Part shown: in pieces, positions 47,880 through 58,800 of the stretch
Position numbering within the stretch: position 1 is the first letter of the stretch
Layout of the letters: the number at the start of each line of letters is the position of its first letter
Assembly: GCF_036588685.1 (NCBI RefSeq)
Contig: NW_026963310.1
Location: 3,286,001-3,350,000 of the forward strand
Length of the DNA: 64,000 nt
From: Mytilus trossulus
Taxonomy: Eukaryota; Mollusca; Bivalvia; Mytilida; Mytilidae
Reading direction: 5' to 3'
Position numbers and translations under genes: made by a program
Notes under the pieces: generated by a model
Databases searched by the model: none
Told to the model about the DNA's origin: nothing
The model's input: the letters and a program-made list of their open reading frames with translations, nothing else

Positions 47880-48475
47880 TCCACCTGTTGTATCTGGGCG
47901 TCACTAGTAAGTATTGTGTGAACGAAGCGCACATCTGGCACATCAAATTTTAAATCTGGTGTCTTTTGTCAGCTATTATTCGTGTGTTTCTTTGTCCAAT
48001 ATGTTCTCCTATTTTTTTGTATTGTAGTCCTGTAATGCTATGTTGTCATTTTAATGTAATATTTAAGATTGCCATTAAAGCGGGAGGTTTGGCATGCCAC
48101 AAAACCAGGTTCTACCCACCATATTTTTCTTACAGAAAAATGTTCTGTACCAAGTCCGGAATATGGCCATTGTTATATTATAATTCGTTTCTGTGTGTGT
48201 TACATTTTAACGTTGTGTTACTGTTGTGTGTTTTGTTTCCTCTTATATTTCAGTATGAATTCAATTACTATATGACGTGTCACGGTACTTTTCAATCCCA
48301 AATTCGTGTATCTGTTTTGATGTTATATTTGTTATTCTCATCGGATTTTGTCTAATGCTTATATATACAAAAGAAGATGTGTTATGATTGCCAATGAGAT
48401 AACTGTCCACAAGAGACTAAAATGACACAGACATTAACAACAATAGGTCACCGTACGACCTTCAACAATATTTGA
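47880..48475. repeat. Composite of two reversed and one forward dispersed repeats
   Basis: A reversed CGAAGCGCACATCTGGC piece, then a reversed GGCATGCCACAAAACCAGG family copy (to about 48360), followed by AAGAAGATGTGTTATGATTGCCAATGAGATAAC (48368-48475). The open frame at 47966-48355 lies wholly in repeat and is not a gene. Confidence 0.75.
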
Positions 48476-48954
48476 AATCTGCCTGGCAGATTAGATAACA
48501 TCTAATACCTTGATCATTTGTCTATTCTAATATCTTATTATATTGTTCTCTGTTGTTTATTGTGTGTCACAATGTAAATATGTTACATAAACTAACAACT
48601 TACAAAACCTTTGAATAGACTTATTTAGAAGAGATATAATTACGATACTGTTGTCAAGTCATTAAAGATTGCATATTTTGGCGTTAATATTGAGTTATTT
48701 ATGTATTATTGTCATTTTGTTTATTTTCTTTGGTTACATCTTCTGACATCAGACTCGGACTTCTCTTGAACTGAATTTCAATGTGCGTATTGTTATGTGT
48801 TTACTTTTCTACATTGGTTAGAGGTATAGGGGGAGGGTTGAGATCTCACAAACATGTTTAACCCCGCCGCATTTTTTCGCCTGTCCCAAGTCAGGAGCCT
48901 CTGGATTTTTTTAGTCTTGTATTATTTTAATTTTAGTTTCTTGTGTACAATTTG

Positions 48955-49150
48955 GAAATTAGTATGGCGTTCATTATCACTGGACTAGTATATATTTGTT
49001 AAGGGGCCAGCTGAAGGACGCTTTCGGGTGCGGGAATTTCCCGCTACATTGAAGACCTGTTGCTGACCTTCTGCTGTTGTTTTTTATTTTGTCGGGTTGT
49101 TGTCTCTTTGACACATTCCCCATTTCCATTCTCAATTTTATTGTGTTGCT
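48955..49150. repeat. GGGCCAGCTGAAGGACGC dispersed repeat
   Basis: Contains GGTGCGGGAATTTCCCGC, GACCTGTTGCTGACCTTCTG and TTGTCTCTTTGACACATTCC, which I recognise as a common Mytilus repeat. Fragments recur at 39965-40010, 45155-45180 and 60440-60530. Confidence 0.65.
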
Positions 49151-49369
49151 ATAGCATGTAACTACTGCTTTGCAAATAAAGAATTCATTCATTTATTCAA
49201 ATGAGTATAGTTCGTTGCTGTGTTTGTTACATTTGAATGTTGTCGTTGTTCTCCTCTTATATTTAATGCGATTCCCTCATCTTAGTTTGTAACCCGGATT
49301 TGTTTTTTTCCTATCGATTTATGAGTTCCGAACAGCGGTATACTACTGTTGCCTTTATTTATCGACAAA

Positions 49370-50255
49370 CAACTTGATTCATTAAAATCTTCCTGTTAGT
49401 GAAAATGTTTGTGATAGCAAAACGGTGTTATCCATACTAGTTATTGCCTTTTTTTATTTAGCTACGAGAGAATTGATTGTATATGGCAGACCGTTGATAG
49501 TCTCTATAACCTTTACTTCAATCAGCTAGACTAGAAAGAGCTAAGTGTAATTACATACTACATGAAATTGTATACTCAATCCATGATTCAAAATAAATCT
49601 CACTACAGCAAAAACAATGACACGTCACATTCAACAAATCACTATATATATAAACTAAGAACAACACGGACTCAACACATTTCGAGCGACAATGAATGTG
49701 TTCCTTAACAGATTTCTGCTCTAGAGATCATATACTTGTAGTAATGATTTTCTGACATAAGATGTCTCGACACACATTAGCTTTAAATAGAGGCCATGTT
49801 AATTATCTGATCAGCGAGGTAAAATGTGAAAACGTAAAACTACAGTATATTCCAAGTACACATAATTAACAGCACTCCGTGATGTTTATAGCTTGGCCGG
49901 TTTCGGTCCATAACGGACCTTCGTCGTTGGCAGAATAAATCGAAACTGGTCAGTTTATGAAAAATCACTTAGCACCGTTTGTGCATATACTTAATTTTTG
50001 TGACATGTGCAATTGCTCTTGACAATGTAACCACACAAATTCCTCAACGGTCAACCAAGTCATGGCCGTGTATGAAAAACTTCGATGTGATCACCTTAGT
50101 TTAGTAATAATTGAAAAAACTTTGTACCATAAATACAATAAAATAAATGTATTAGTGGGTAGTTGAGTATAAATAAACTTCGCATAACGTCCAGTTCAAT
50201 AAGTTAAACCATATCTAGATCATGTATTTACTGCCGAATATTCCCATATTCTTTA
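49370..50255. other. Spacer with a possible orphan promoter
   Basis: No gene supported. TATATATAAACTAAG at 49645-49660 looks like a TATA element, but no coding exon follows. Bases 49535-49600 resemble 47640-47690 (AGAGCTAAGTGT...ATACT...AATCCATG), hinting at another small duplication. Confidence 0.35.
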
Positions 50256-50261
50256 TACTAA

Positions 50262-50720
50262 TGCACCCCATTATTCTCTATTATTCATATGTATGCACCC
50301 CATCATTCTCTTTTGTTTATACTGATGCACCCCATTATTCTCTATTGTTTATATGTATGCACCCCATTATTTTCTATTGTTAAAACTGATGCACCCCATT
50401 ATTCTCTATTCTTTATATGTATGCACCCCATTATTCTCTATTGTTTATATGTATGCACCCCATTGTTCTCTATTGTTAAAACTGATGCACCCCATTATTC
50501 TCTATTGTTAATATGTATGCACCCCATTATTCTCTTTTGTTTATACTGATGCACCCCACCATTCTCTATTGTTTATACTGATGCACCCCATCATTCTCTA
50601 TTGTTCATATGTATGCACCCCATTATTCTCTATTGTTAATACTGATGCACCCCATCATTCTCTATTGTTTATACTGATACACCCCATTATTCTCTATTGT
50701 TTTAATTTATGTACCCCCTT
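50262..50720. repeat. 32-bp minisatellite, about 14 units
   Basis: ATGCACCCCATTATTCTCTA plus TTGTTTATACTG recurs every 32 bases. Two unit variants differ at the last third (TATACTG versus TATATGT). Because 32 is not a multiple of 3, the frame rotates, and the long open frames (50289-50549, 50569-50802) are a by-product. They are not called as genes. Confidence 0.95.
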
Positions 50721-51139
50721 ATTCTCATTTTATTTTATATTTTGGCTACCCATTATACTCAAATCTTTATTTTTTTCATTTCCTAGCAGTAAAAAAGTAT
50801 GATACTAAAAAAAATCTACTGAGCAATTCAATAGATTTTAGCATTTGACATTTAATTCCAATAACTTATTTCAATTAGATCTAAACAGAAATGTTAAAAA
50901 GGACATTAATGTTTTTTGACGCATGATATTGATCTTGTTATATCAGAAATTGAAAACATGTCATACGATGTACAACGAATTATGAATAGAAATGTATGCA
51001 CACTTTGCCATAATATTAATTCCGCGAAAAGTGGTATCCAGGGAAATAATTGTGATAATAGTATTAATTATTAACCGGTTAGTATAATTATAAGCTTAAC
51101 TGTCCTATCATTATAATAGGTGTCAATACATTATTTTAC

Positions 51140-51225
51140 CCAAAATAGTCACCCCGGTCCATTATGACTTTTACCCGGTCCATTATGACTCATATCCGGT
51201 CCATTATTGATTTGTTGCCAGTCCT
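51140..51225. repeat. Three CGGTCCATTATGA repeats before the recombinase gene
   Basis: CCCCGGTCCATTATGACTTT, ACCCGGTCCATTATGACTCA and ATCCGGTCCATTATTGATTT follow each other at about 26-base spacing. A related core, GGACTGGTT/AACCAGTCCATTAT, forms the arms of the palindrome at 54423-54585 on the far side of the gene. Confidence 0.8.
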
Positions 51226-51431
51226 TTATGAGCACGTGCAATAATGTTGAAAAACCAAAAAAAAATGGCTGACATCAGTGTCCGCTTCGATTTCAATTTT
51301 ATGTTTTGAAAAGATCTGTGCAACTTTTCTGTGGAATTACCTACAAGTCCAGGACTGCGTAACTTCTTTTAGCAACATTTTGCGTGCTATATTTAGAACC
51401 GGAACTCTATAGACGCAGACGACAGTACAGT

Positions 51432-51891
51432 ATGGCAGGCCTTGTTCCTGCAAAAATATCGGACAGATACGCCAAGAATGGCGAAGACATGCTTGATGTT
51501 TTGTCTCATGACATAATGAGGTACGAAATGCTTGCAGAGAAGGAGACGTTCGACGCTCTTACCTCCGTCCTGCAAGGGGAACAATCCCATGACAATGTCG
51601 AGCTACATGAAATCGAAGTAAACCGCTTGAACAATGACAACAACAACAATGACGAAGGTGATCCGACGGAAACACACGAGCAGCGTGACACAGGAAGCAG
51701 TAGATTTAGATCAGTTTCCAATGAGGACACAGACGAATTTCTCAGGAAAAATGTAAATAAAAACACGGACTACAAAACAAGATCAGATGTTAAAACTTTC
51801 TACACCTGGGCACAGCAAGTAGGAGAGTTTAGAGAGCTGCAGATGATTCCGTTTAAGGAACTAGATGCTATTTTAGCCCGGTTTTACTTAG
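51432..51891 (+). CDS. Crypton/KIAA1958-type tyrosine recombinase, exon 1
   Basis: I place the start at 51432 (CAGTATGGC, good context); an upstream in-frame ATG at 51384 would add 16 residues. It encodes an acidic N-terminal region with an N-rich run, then FLRKNVNKNTDYKTRSDVKT and FYTWAQQ, the core-binding-like part typical of this recombinase group. It ends ILARFYL plus one base at donor GTTAGT, and joins 52407 as a glycine codon. Confidence 0.75.
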
Positions 51892-52406
51892 GTTAGTTTA
51901 AAAGTTTTTTACTTCAACTTAAAGACTCCTAAAAATATGTTACTATGGTAATGATTTTTGATAAAATAGATTTGTACATGCTTTAGCCAGCTTCGTGACG
52001 GCTTACGGATAGGAACATGTATACTGAATTTTTTAGTCTGTCCAATATCATTCAGGACATCTTGTTTATATTTTGTAATATCAGTCTGTCCGTCCTATAC
52101 TAACTTTTGAATTTCAGCTGAAGTTACGCTTGTATGTAGGCTGAATCCTTGCAAACAGCTAGTCAGATCTTCATTGAATTTTGTACACTCATTCAAAATA
52201 AGAAAATTAAAATGAAAATTCAATACAAGTTAACAATTTCATAGCACAATTTACCGTGTGAGACATCTGTGTTTTCTTGTTGATATCAATTGATTTTTGT
52301 ATGATACATGTATATTTTTTGTATTTCATGTAAATTTTGTACATACAGAGTGAGGATACAGGCTGAATGGGGTTAATGTTCACTTTTTTTATGTTTCTAT
52401 TTAAAG

Positions 52407-52664
52407 GTGTAAGGAACAAAGAGGGACAGGAGTATGAACCAGACACGCTTACAGGATTCCAGAATAGTATTGAGAGACACCTGAAAAACAATAAAGTTGT
52501 AGTGGATTTGAAAAGAAATGACGATTTCAGCCATTCAAGAAAGGTGCTCGAGGCCAAAAGAAAGCAATTGAAACAAGAGGGAAAAGGGAATAAAAGAAAT
52601 AGAGCTGAACCTATAGACACACAGGAAATCCAAAATCTTTATGACAAACAGCTGCTTGGTTCAG
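52407..52664 (+). CDS. Crypton/KIAA1958-type tyrosine recombinase, exon 2
   Basis: Continues as VRNKEGQEYEPDTLTGFQNS, then IERHLKN and a Lys-rich stretch (RKVLEAKRKQLKQEGKGNKR), ending LYDKQLLGS plus one base at donor GTATCA. In relatives of this family the next block carries the sequence leading to the first catalytic arginine. The exon is complete and without stops. Confidence 0.75.
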
Positions 52665-53049
52665 GTATCATTAATTTATTTTTACAAATGTACATTTTTG
52701 TACATCACAATAGATACTGAATATTGGATTTCAATATTTAAAAAAACATGGTGCTATATCAATTTTGATGAAAGTTTTGGGATATAACAGATTTAGTGTC
52801 ATACAGGAGACATTGTACTGCATTTGTACAAATAGCATGAATATAGTTTTTGATTTTCCTACAAACATGACAAATGAATGTCAAGATAAATTAGGTTAAA
52901 TAATTAAATGGAATGAAGCTAATTAAAAAAATTGTTTTGTTTTTATATCCTGTCACACAAAGTGGCAAGGTATAATGTGATTTCATTTGAGTGTCCGTCT
53001 GTCCATCCGTCTGTCCCCCGACGGTTTCCTGATGATAACTTGAGAACAG

Positions 53050-53141
53050 ATTCAGAGGTCGTCAGGAGCATGCATCCCTCCTTCTTGGAGACCTTACTAT
53101 GAAGCAAGACTCCAATGGGAAAGAATATGTGGAATTTAATG
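53050..53141 (+). CDS. Tyrosine recombinase, partial exon 3 with first catalytic arginine
   Basis: The plus strand reads FRGRQEHASLLLGDLTMKQD, then SNGKEYVEFN plus one base at donor GTTAGT, which joins 53483 perfectly (giving ERTTKTRTG). RGRQEH corresponds to the first active-site arginine region of the family. Upstream of about 53050 the expected residues are missing; the text is a CCGTCTGTCC-rich stretch that looks like a dispersed repeat. No visible acceptor gives a phase compatible with exon 2. So the gene may be damaged here. Confidence 0.6.
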
Positions 53142-53482
53142 GTTAGTTCATAGCACATGTTGTGCACATATGGTACACAAAATTTTCATTTACATTGCAG
53201 TTTATCAGAGGTAATTTTAATAACTTGTTGGGGCATATAATTTTATTCATGTCTGTTTCTCCTTACGCCTGATACAAATTTTCATCTGACATAAGCTTTT
53301 ACCCACATGTTTACGCTTATTTCGTGCAACTGTCTGTTTGTTTGTGTGTCGTTAACACACAAACCATTAAAGTTTTGTTCAACAACAATAATAAACTGCT
53401 ATCTATTTAGCATAAAGTGTCATTCCAGTGTCCTAATGATGTTTGATATTGAAAGCATGTGTTTGTTTTTATAATTTTTCAG

Positions 53483-54288
53483 AGAGAACAACTAAGACGA
53501 GAACTGGCGCCAAGTCTTCTGACTATAGAGCAGTAGCACCTAAAATGTTCGAACAAAAAGAAAACCCAAACTGTCCGATAAAAATGTTAAAATTGTACAT
53601 CAGCAAAAGACCAGCAGATCTTCAAAATGACCCATCATCCAAGTTTTATTTAAGACCTTTGGACAAACCTAAGGAAGATGTATGGTATTCACATCAATGT
53701 ATTGGGAAGAACAAATTGGGGACTATGATGAAAACTATGGCCGAGGCCGCACAGTTATATGGCCGTAAAGTCAATCATTCAACCCGTAAAACTTTTGCAA
53801 CCAGTTTGTTACATTCAGAGCGCCCACCTACTGAAGTTGCCCAGCTAGGCGGATGGAAAGGAATCTCGACACTCACACACTATAATTTTCCGTCTATGAA
53901 ACAACAAGACCAGGCATCAAATATCATATCAAATGTTGTCATTCCTCCATGTTCCAGCAATCAGAATGAAACGGCACCTGAGAATTCAGATAAGGATACC
54001 AGTGACTGTCCTGAATATGATATTCACATTGTTTCCTCTCAAGAAAAAACTCTTGATATTCATTATGACAAGGAAAATGATTCAGAGCTATCTATGTTTG
54101 AAAAACCATCTCAGGCTTCTAGCATTGTTAACAATAGTAAAAGTAACATGATTGCCAATAGAAAAGACTGCAGTAATCCATTCAGTATTCTAACTGGCGC
54201 TGTTATTAATGGTGGAGTCATAAATCTAAACATATTTTCTGGGAAGAGGAAACGGGATGACTTTTCCAGCTCTCAAGAGTCTAAATAA
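53483..54288 (+). CDS. Crypton/KIAA1958-type tyrosine recombinase, last exon (catalytic)
   Basis: After acceptor TTTTTCAG it encodes 268 residues. It opens with ERTTKTRTG, then KMLKLYISKRPADL, and carries the catalytic block NHSTRKTFATSL (HxxR; Arg codon 53784-53786), QLGGWKGIST (Trp in the His/Trp position) and the presumed nucleophile tyrosine in THY (53881-53883). The tail after about 53940 is Ser/Asn-rich and ends in NLNIFSGKRKR, a basic motif. Known relatives are Crypton transposons and the domesticated KIAA1958/QRICH1/ZMYM group. The enzyme would break and rejoin DNA through the tyrosine. Confidence 0.8.
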
Positions 54289-54422
54289 TTATCAGACAAG
54301 TTCCTAATTCAATCTGTATTTGTTGTCCTTGTTGAAAAATTTTGTTATCAGTAAATAATTAAGAAAATATACAATTCCATTTTTATTGCCTCAGAACTGG
54401 TTAATAAAAGTATTAAGAAATG

Positions 54423-54585
54423 GGTAATTTAATAATGGACTGGTTATATATCATCGGTCCGTAATAACGGCCCGCGGATTACTGTAATGGCCCTCGGCGT
54501 TGCCTCGGGCCATTACAGCAATCCTTGGGCCGTTATTACAGACCTTGGATATATAACCAGTCCATTATAAAATTACCCATTTATT
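54423..54585. repeat. 160-bp near-perfect palindrome
   Basis: TGGGTAATTTAATAATGGAC pairs with GTCCATTATAAAATTACCCA. The arms continue through TGGTTATATATC, CCGTAATAACGGCCC and TACTGTAATGGCCC to a small loop near 54500. It begins about 135 bases after the recombinase stop codon. It could be a foldback MITE or an element end. Confidence 0.85.
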
Positions 54586-54599
54586 AATACTATAGTAAT

Positions 54600-55450
54600 A
54601 AATGAAATGTTAAACGGATATTGAATAGTTCAATAAACTTTACGATATACAAAAAAATATAATTTCTATTCCATAAAGTTATAACATTAATAATTTGAAT
54701 GAAATGAAAAGTATGTTGTATGTAAAGAGCTATCCTTTTGATGTTTAATAAATATGAATAAACATTATATATATATACCAGTAGAAGTCGGCTATTTCTA
54801 TATAACTACTACATGCATGAAAACTAATAAGATATTTATTCAAATCAAATCCAAAAAAAAAGTTAAATAGACATAAGAAAATATGGTATGATTTCCAATG
54901 AGACAAGTCTTCATCCAAATCACAATTCATAAAAGTAAACCATTGTAGGTCGAAGTACGGTCTTCAACACCAAACAGTAAGCTAAAACAATGATTTTGTA
55001 TCACAAGAAAAATGACTTTAGCTGACAAGTTAATTATCCGATAATTGTATAGACGATCCACTTTAACAATTAAGAAATGCATTTTAGTAAGGACATGTTG
55101 CAACTTAAGTCAAAGGGGTTAAAAGACAGTTTAATTGATGATCTACATGTAGCTGTTCACATGTACTATATAAACCTTCCTTCACATTATACTTATCGGA
55201 AGAAGAAATTGAGAACGTATATTTCAATATCCGTAAACGGACAAAATCGGAAACAAGTAATTGTTTTATAAAAACAAACAAAAAAATGATATACGTAAAA
55301 TATTGTATAATGTCATTACCAGACAACCTTGACAGTCAAATTGAGGAGTTGTATAAATCATAGTTAGTACATATATATGACGACCTGAGTTAATGAATAG
55401 TCATTCTGTGACGAGACTTCTCACAAGCAAACAGCACCAGGGAATGTGTT
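54600..55450. other. Spacer and presumed promoter of the NHL-like gene
   Basis: Contains a dispersed AAAATATGGTATGATTTCCAATGAGACAA repeat at about 54880-54985. A TATATATGACG word at 55371-55381 lies about 110 bases before the start codon. No other gene seen. Confidence 0.45.
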
Positions 55451-55490
55451 GATTTAACTTTTGTTAAGAAATTACAGCAATAAGTTAAAA

Positions 55491-56846
55491 ATGGCCGATT
55501 CCGATAAGCAACTGCAAGCAAGTATGAAGACGGAATTTGAGGGCAAAATAGATGCGAAGCTCAAGGAAGTAGAAGCTATTAAAGAAAACATAGAAAAGGC
55601 TGTTAAGTACAAAGAAACCTACGATAAGCGAATGGGTGAAAACAAAACTGAAGTCGCAGAGAGGGCGAAAGTTCTTTTATCCAGCATCAATGATACCGTA
55701 AGTGAACTTAATTCTGATATTGAAAAGAAAAGAGAGAACGATTTCCAAGAGTTGGACAAACATTGCGAAGAAATTCAAAACAAGAGTACAAAATGTAAAA
55801 AACAACTGGATTATTTCAAACTAGTTTTCGGTTCGCTCCCTGATGATGATGATATTGTTCAACAATTTATCAAAGATTCCACCCCTAAATTGGATGGAAT
55901 GACATTATCGGTCAATATGGACTTTCCAAAACCATTAAAACTTATTTCTAGTTCATCTATCGACGTAAAGGCATGTTTTGGAAAAATTGAAGAGGACCTG
56001 TATTTTTGTCCGACTGGTGAAGAGAGACCAAAATATCGATCGCAATTAGAGGTCGAGCGGCGGTTCAAACCGGAACCGAACAGATCCAGTATTTTTGGTA
56101 TTCAGATACGACCCGATGGTAAAGCCTGGGTGACAACAATCAATTATCGTATTCTCCTTGTTCTGAGAAATGGGCAAATTTACGACGAATGCATGGTCAA
56201 ATTTCTACCAGTTTTCACAGCTGTCAATAAGTATGGCAATTTATATTGCTCCAGTGGAACATCATCCATAATCCGTGTTAAGAAAGATTTTGACATGGAA
56301 GAGTTTACAAACTTATCGCCTTGGAAAACGTTCGGTCTTCACGTAACAAACGACGAGCATCTGCTGGTATGCCTTGAAGGTCCTCAGAGGAGTAAAGTCG
56401 TGAAGTATTCCGAAATGGGAATGCCTGTACAAGAAATCATGCTCGATACGGATAACGAACCAATTTTTAAAGTTCCAAAGTATGTCACTCAAAACGCTAG
56501 TGGTCAGATGTGTGTGTCTGACGAGGGACATCTAATTATCGTCGAACCTTCTGGAAAGAAATATGTAAAGTATAAGCCAACCGATGAAACCTGGATCGGA
56601 AAGTCTCTAATCGTTGATAAGTTCGACAATTTAATCAGCAGTGAATGTCCATTGAAAATAAGACCCCAGAACATTCACATCATGAACTCAAAGGGGGAAA
56701 ATGTCAAAACGTTCAAATTAGAAGGCCCGAAAATTTCCGGAGTGAATGCTCTAGCTATTGATTATCAATATGATGACCCTGTCATATGGATTGGAACACC
56801 TCTTGGTGACGTCATCATTGCTGAATTTGTTAACAAGGACATTTGA
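55491..56846 (+). CDS. Coiled-coil / beta-propeller protein (TRIM-NHL-like, no RING or B-box)
   Basis: An intact single-exon frame of 451 residues. I start at 55491 (AAAATGGCC, strong context) rather than the in-frame ATG at 55461. Residues about 5-115 are Lys/Glu-rich with heptad-like spacing (KLKEVEAIKENIEKAVKYK, VSELNSDIEKKR), a coiled coil. From about residue 205 there are six or so blade-like units (GIQIRPDGKAWVT, TAVNKYGNLYCSSG, HVTNDEHLLVCLEG, LIVDKFDNLISSE, ALAIDYQYDDPVIWIG), a beta-propeller of the kind found in TRIM/NHL proteins. The zinc-binding N-terminus of TRIM ligases is absent. Such truncated forms are abundant in bivalves; role unknown, possibly immune. Confidence 0.8.
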   Translation: MADSDKQLQASMKTEFEGKIDAKLKEVEAIKENIEKAVKYKETYDKRMGENKTEVAERAKVLLSSINDTVSELNSDIEKKRENDFQELDKHCEEIQNKSTKCKKQLDYFKLVFGSLPDDDDIVQQFIKDSTPKLDGMTLSVNMDFPKPLKLISSSSIDVKACFGKIEEDLYFCPTGEERPKYRSQLEVERRFKPEPNRSSIFGIQIRPDGKAWVTTINYRILLVLRNGQIYDECMVKFLPVFTAVNKYGNLYCSSGTSSIIRVKKDFDMEEFTNLSPWKTFGLHVTNDEHLLVCLEGPQRSKVVKYSEMGMPVQEIMLDTDNEPIFKVPKYVTQNASGQMCVSDEGHLIIVEPSGKKYVKYKPTDETWIGKSLIVDKFDNLISSECPLKIRPQNIHIMNSKGENVKTFKLEGPKISGVNALAIDYQYDDPVIWIGTPLGDVIIAEFVNKDI

Positions 56847-56927
56847 TATATCTAATATTCAAATTCTGACTGTGTGTTCTTTAAAAATGTATCTCATGTA
56901 TATTTTCCTTTTTAATTATATATAGTT

Positions 56928-56933
56928 AATAAA
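56928..56933 (+). terminator. Poly(A) signal of the beta-propeller gene
   Basis: AATAAA occurs about 80 bases after the stop codon at 56844-56846. It is the first such hexamer downstream and at a typical distance. Confidence 0.6.
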
Positions 56934-56939
56934 TATATG

Positions 56940-57520
56940 AATCTGAAAGTAGTGGGAAAAATAAAAGAACAATTATAGCGAACTCCAAGGACATTTCAAA
57001 CTGGAAAGTCCTTCATCAACATATTTTAAAATGATGCCATTTCTTGATAGGAAGTCAAATATCGTTTCTCCGCGACAAGTGAGATTCCTCTTGTACATTT
57101 TGCCATTAGTCTTAAAGTTATTTTCGTTGACAGGCAGGTCTGATTTTTTTTCATTTTGTTCAATTGTGTTATGTTTTTACAACACAAATATTTAAGGAGA
57201 ACACACACAAGGTTAGCAAAAAACATTATAATAAATACGTTATTAATTACATACGTCCAAAGGACTTTTCTAGATTTAACTTCATCATGAACGCTCAAAG
57301 ACAAATATGTGAAAACCATACAGTTGGAGAGCTATAAACTTGACAACATTGACCTAAAGAATAGCTTAATCCATCTAAGGTCAGCGTTGCCTGCGGTCAT
57401 GGATTCTTAGACTTCTTTTAAAAAAAGCATTACACTCCATTTAAATGCCTATAATGTTTGCATTGCCCATGGCCATAACCAGTAGACTTGGCTTCACGGG
57501 TTCGCAACACAACTTTTTGG
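56940..57520. other. Spacer without recognisable features
   Basis: Short antisense frames only. Nothing supportable. Confidence 0.45.
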
Positions 57521-57524
57521 TTAA

Positions 57525-58075
57525 TAGTTATAAAAGGTACCAGAATTATAATTTAGTACGCCAGACGCGCGTTTCGTCTACATTAGACTAATCAGTGACG
57601 CTTAAATCAAACTATTTATAAAGCCAAACAAGTACAAAGTTAAAGAGCATTGATGATCAAAATTCCCAAAAGTTGTGCCAAAGACGGCTAAGGTAATATA
57701 TGCCTGGGATAAGAAAATTTGGTTAACCAACTTTCTGTCATGCATGTGCAATATTCATTTTCTGTTCCTGGACAGATTACATCAAACTGGGATGACGTCA
57801 TGGTTTCTAACATGCTTCAATCCCAATACGTACTGAAATGTGCCTTTTGTCGCAAGTTCACATTGGTTTGTCAGAAATTCCATTGGTTTGTGATAAATAA
57901 GTGCGTTAGTATTCTCAATAAAATCATATCGGAGCCTTTCATAGCAGACTACATATGGGTCTTTTTCGTTGTTGTAGGCCGTACGGTTGTCTAACATGGC
58001 TTAGATCCTCTTTATTTGAACTTTGTTTGATAGTTGTCTCATTGTCAATCATACTACATCTCCTTATTTGCAAAC
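57525..58075. repeat. CGCCAGACGCGCGTTTCGTCTACA repeat followed by reversed GATGTGGTATGA-type piece
   Basis: 57535-57720 is a well-preserved copy of the family (GTACCAGAATTATAATTTAG ... AAGTTGTGCCAAAGACGGCT). At 57990-58070, 'agttgtctcattgtcaatcatactacatctcc' is a reversed fragment of another family. The frames between are incidental. Confidence 0.75.
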
Positions 58076-58730
58076 TGTGTACTTTTGTCGACTTCGACAG
58101 TGGTGTTATCATCATGACCTTTATTGTGTAAAGTTGTTTTATTCTTCAAGAATTTGTGTTAACAGATCTTTTATACTCTGTTGAAAATATTCTGAAAGTG
58201 CTAACATCTAGGGGTTAAAAATTCCTATAACCACTTGGTTTAGAACGCAGCTGGATTCAAATGGGCAACTTGGGCTACTATAGAAAGTTTATCTAAAGTA
58301 TTACTAATTCAAAACTCGTCGTCTTTCGTCCATTTCTTCCTAAATCTGCCATTCAATTAAAAAGCAAAATAAATTTATATTCAGATATGCAAAATTCAAT
58401 AATTTACAATGAAACCTTCGACTTTTTGGAGATGGTTTCTATTAGCCTATTTTACCCTTTTTCAATTCGTAATTGTGTGCGCTTTCTATACATATTTATA
58501 TATTTAGAAGTAATTTAATTATTAACATTTCAAAGAGATTTTATAATTTGTTTCCATTTTCGTTAAAGATCAACGAGGTTTAGTTGAATGCAAAATATTA
58601 CTATCTTCATATCTTACGTCTTTGGCACAGCATTTTATTGTCGGAACGTATAATACGATGTACAAATACAAATTCAATCCACACGCATGCACATATATAA
58701 TTATTTCTTTACATCTGACATTTTACCCAT

Positions 58731-58800
58731 GTTTAGTCAAAGTTCTTTTTCATTTGAAATATAATGTTTAGTCAAAGTTCTTTTTCATTTGAAATATAAT
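58731..58800. repeat. 35-bp tandem duplication over the sulfotransferase stop codon
   Basis: GTTTAGTCAAAGTTCTTTTT plus CATTTGAAATATAAT occurs twice in a row. On the minus strand the first copy encodes the last codons and the TGA; the second lies in the 3' untranslated region. Confidence 0.9.

Noticed and set aside
47966-48355. 129-codon open frame
   Set aside because: Its sequence is a reversed dispersed repeat found at least five times in the window, with stops elsewhere.
50262-50720. CRISPR array
   Set aside because: The units are contiguous with no unique spacers, and the genome is eukaryotic.
50289-50802. Two open frames rich in HPIILYC repeats
   Set aside because: They are translations of a 32-bp minisatellite, and the repeat length is not a multiple of three.
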